Positions 62,850 to 64,000 of a stretch of 64,000 nt of DNA are shown here, piece after piece. The DNA comes from UBA9659 sp965208605 (GTDB taxonomy: Bacteria; Pseudomonadota; Gammaproteobacteria; Pseudomonadales; Azotimanducaceae). Position 1 is the first letter of the stretch; the number at the start of each line of letters is the position of its first letter. The translations under genes were made by a program, and so were the position numbers. The notes under the pieces were generated by a model, which saw only the letters and a program-made list of their open reading frames with translations, did no database searches and was not told the origin of the DNA. The DNA is taken from NCBI GenBank assembly GCA_965208605.1, contig OZ242345.1:744001-808000 (forward strand). The letters run 5' to 3'.

Positions 62850-63532
62850 GCGTCTGGAGGGCAAGGACCTTGTGCGAAGTTCAGAAGAGGGGTGTCCAGA
62901 AGGGGGGTGTCCAGAAGAGCCATAAACAACTGTGGTATCAACAGCAACATCAACAGCAGTACCAGCAGCAGTACCAAAAAGGTGCCGCCCTGCTACTCAC
63001 CCTGACTCTGGTCCTGATACTCAGCATTTTGGGCATAGCATCCATCCAGACCACCGGACTCAGAGAAAAGATGGCACGCAATAACCGAGACACGGATATT
63101 GCCTTTCAAGCGGCAATGGCGGCGATTCTGGAAGCAGAAGCCTCGCTGGAAAAGATAACCAGCCTCGCTGCCCTCCCTGCAGAAGGCGGCCCAGTGACCT
63201 GCGCCCAGGGCCGGTGCCAGGCAGCACCCCATGGAGACCGCCATGCGCCTTCAACCTACACCCCCGGAACGGCTAAGGTGGGTGGAGCTCAGGCGGGCCG
63301 ATATTTGATTGAATACATGGGAGACCCGCATCCCTCAGGGGAGCCGATGGAGAATGTCATTGCCCAGCCGCATATCTTCCGCATCACAGCAAGAGGCATG
63401 GGCAAGACCTCAGCAGCAACTGCCATGATCCAGACGAGCTACGGCAAGCAGCTGACACCTGACTCCAGTACTCCATCCGATAGCACCGGTCGTCTATCCT
63501 GGCAATTATTGGACGCAACTGCATACGACTAG
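62846..63532 (+). CDS. pilX: Type IV minor pilin PilX
   Basis: The 228-residue protein has mature start AALLLTLTLVLILSILGIAS after Gly46, then TTGLREKMARNNRDTDIAFQAAMAAILEAE, a clear PilX motif. The leader is about 46 residues, far longer than usual, and is built of short repeats (VQKRGVQKGGVQKS and QQQHQQQYQQQYQ). pilY1, expected next, is not within the window; only repeats follow. Confidence 0.85.
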   Translation: MSVWRARTLCEVQKRGVQKGGVQKSHKQLWYQQQHQQQYQQQYQKGAALLLTLTLVLILSILGIASIQTTGLREKMARNNRDTDIAFQAAMAAILEAEASLEKITSLAALPAEGGPVTCAQGRCQAAPHGDRHAPSTYTPGTAKVGGAQAGRYLIEYMGDPHPSGEPMENVIAQPHIFRITARGMGKTSAATAMIQTSYGKQLTPDSSTPSDSTGRLSWQLLDATAYD

Positions 63533-63589
63533 GCAGAAGTGTATGTGTTCACTGATTCACTTCCCTGGTTTGCTCATTTCCAGCGGCTT

Positions 63590-64000
63590 GCGCCGCCACT
63601 CTGGATTCCCGTCACCCCAGTCATTCCAGCCGAAGCCAGTCGTCCCGCCGACCCCAGAACCCCGTCATTCTCGCCGAAGCCAGTCGTCCCGCCGACCCCA
63701 GAACCCCGTCATTCTCGCCGAAGCCAGTCGTCCCGCCGACCCCAGAACCCCGTCATTCTCGCCGAAGCCAGTCATCCCCGCCTTTGGCGGGGATGACTGG
63801 GTTCGGGGGGAATCCAGAGGAACGAGCGGTATTGCCTTCATCATCAGTACCAGTAATAACGGGACTACGCCCTTCGTTCCACTGACCCCGTTGAGGTGTA
63901 GCGGGAATATCAAGGTGCTTCGCCTTCGTTCCTCTGGATTCCCGTCACCCCAGTCACAGCCGATGGCTGTGACTGGGGTGACGAGAATGACGGGGTTCGG
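63590..64000. repeat. Mosaic intergenic repeats at the window end
   Basis: Three tandem copies of a 44-base unit start at 63631, 63675 and 63719 (cgaagccagtcgtcccgccg...), followed by hairpins at about 63766-63800 (gtcatccccgcc / ggcggggatgac) and 63947-63982 (ccccagtcacagcc / ggctgtgactgggg). Between them, 63825-63920 repeats the tatcatcag-ctacgcc-ccgttgaggtgtagcggg block seen on both sides of the adhesin gene. No gene is visible. Confidence 0.8.

Noticed and set aside
1..64000. tRNA or rRNA genes
   Set aside because: I saw no cloverleaf-like segment with TTCGANTC-type T-arm or rRNA-like sequence in any intergenic region.

Overview
The window reads as a chromosomal segment of a gammaproteobacterium with a moderately GC-rich genome. 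The synteny points there: lpxC, an M23 peptidase gene, secA and argJ next to pilBCD; an mraZ-to-ftsZ division cluster; rplU-rpmA-obgE-proB-rpsT-murJ-ribF-lspA-fkpB; and a minor pilin cluster. I cannot name a genus from sequence alone. Functions are inferred from motifs and family resemblance; no database search was run.

Layout. 1-2.5 kb: end of pilB, then pilC and pilD (type IV pilus assembly and prepilin processing). 2.5-18.2 kb: argJ, secA, an M23 peptidase gene and lpxC, all on the minus strand except a small dciA-like gene. The usual secA-argJ neighbourhood is split by a plus-strand giant autotransporter adhesin gene (about 7.9 kb). That gene is preceded by 23-G and 20-C homopolymer tracts and bounded by two direct copies of a ~140 bp repeat. 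18.5-31.5 kb: minus-strand division and cell wall cluster mraZ, rsmH, ftsL, ftsI, murE, murD, ftsW, murC, ftsQ, ftsA, ftsZ. murF, mraY, murG and ddl/murB are missing from their customary places. 31.7-36.9 kb: a coiled-coil DUF1640-like gene, small unknown genes, fumC, a hydroxylaminobenzene-mutase-like gene and a metallophosphoesterase. 36.9-44 kb: a compact type II-C-like CRISPR-Cas locus (cas9, cas1, cas2, 28 repeats) bounded by 32-bp perfect direct repeats, with a strong tracrRNA anti-repeat candidate just beyond its right edge. 44-52.3 kb: TPR protein, Xaa-Pro aminopeptidase, MFS/GPH transporter, metallo-beta-lactamase-fold hydrolase, acetolactate-synthase-like enzyme and glutamate-synthase-like flavoprotein. 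52.4-53.2 kb: a decayed IS30-family element. 53.3-60.6 kb: ribosomal, GTPase, proline, lipid II flippase, flavin, lipoprotein and PPIase genes. 60.8-63.5 kb: minor pilins pilE/V/W/X, which share a pathway with pilBCD at the other end.

Most intergenic gaps hold one mosaic repeat family. It has conserved flanks (a gtcattctcg-type edge and a gggaatccagagg-type edge) around hairpins whose inner arms change while staying complementary. A second recurring theme is short degenerate tandem repeats, both between genes and in-frame inside core genes (murE, rsmH, ftsQ, pilX, the MBL hydrolase, the DUF1640-like gene). Replication slippage or small duplication appears to be a major source of variation here.

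The observations most worth following up are the contingency-type start of the giant adhesin, the CRISPR-Cas9 locus (repeat-embedded extended -10, anti-repeat, flanking direct repeats, internal array duplication), an apparent ATT start codon for the MFS gene, and a tandem duplication that includes the 3' end of murE.
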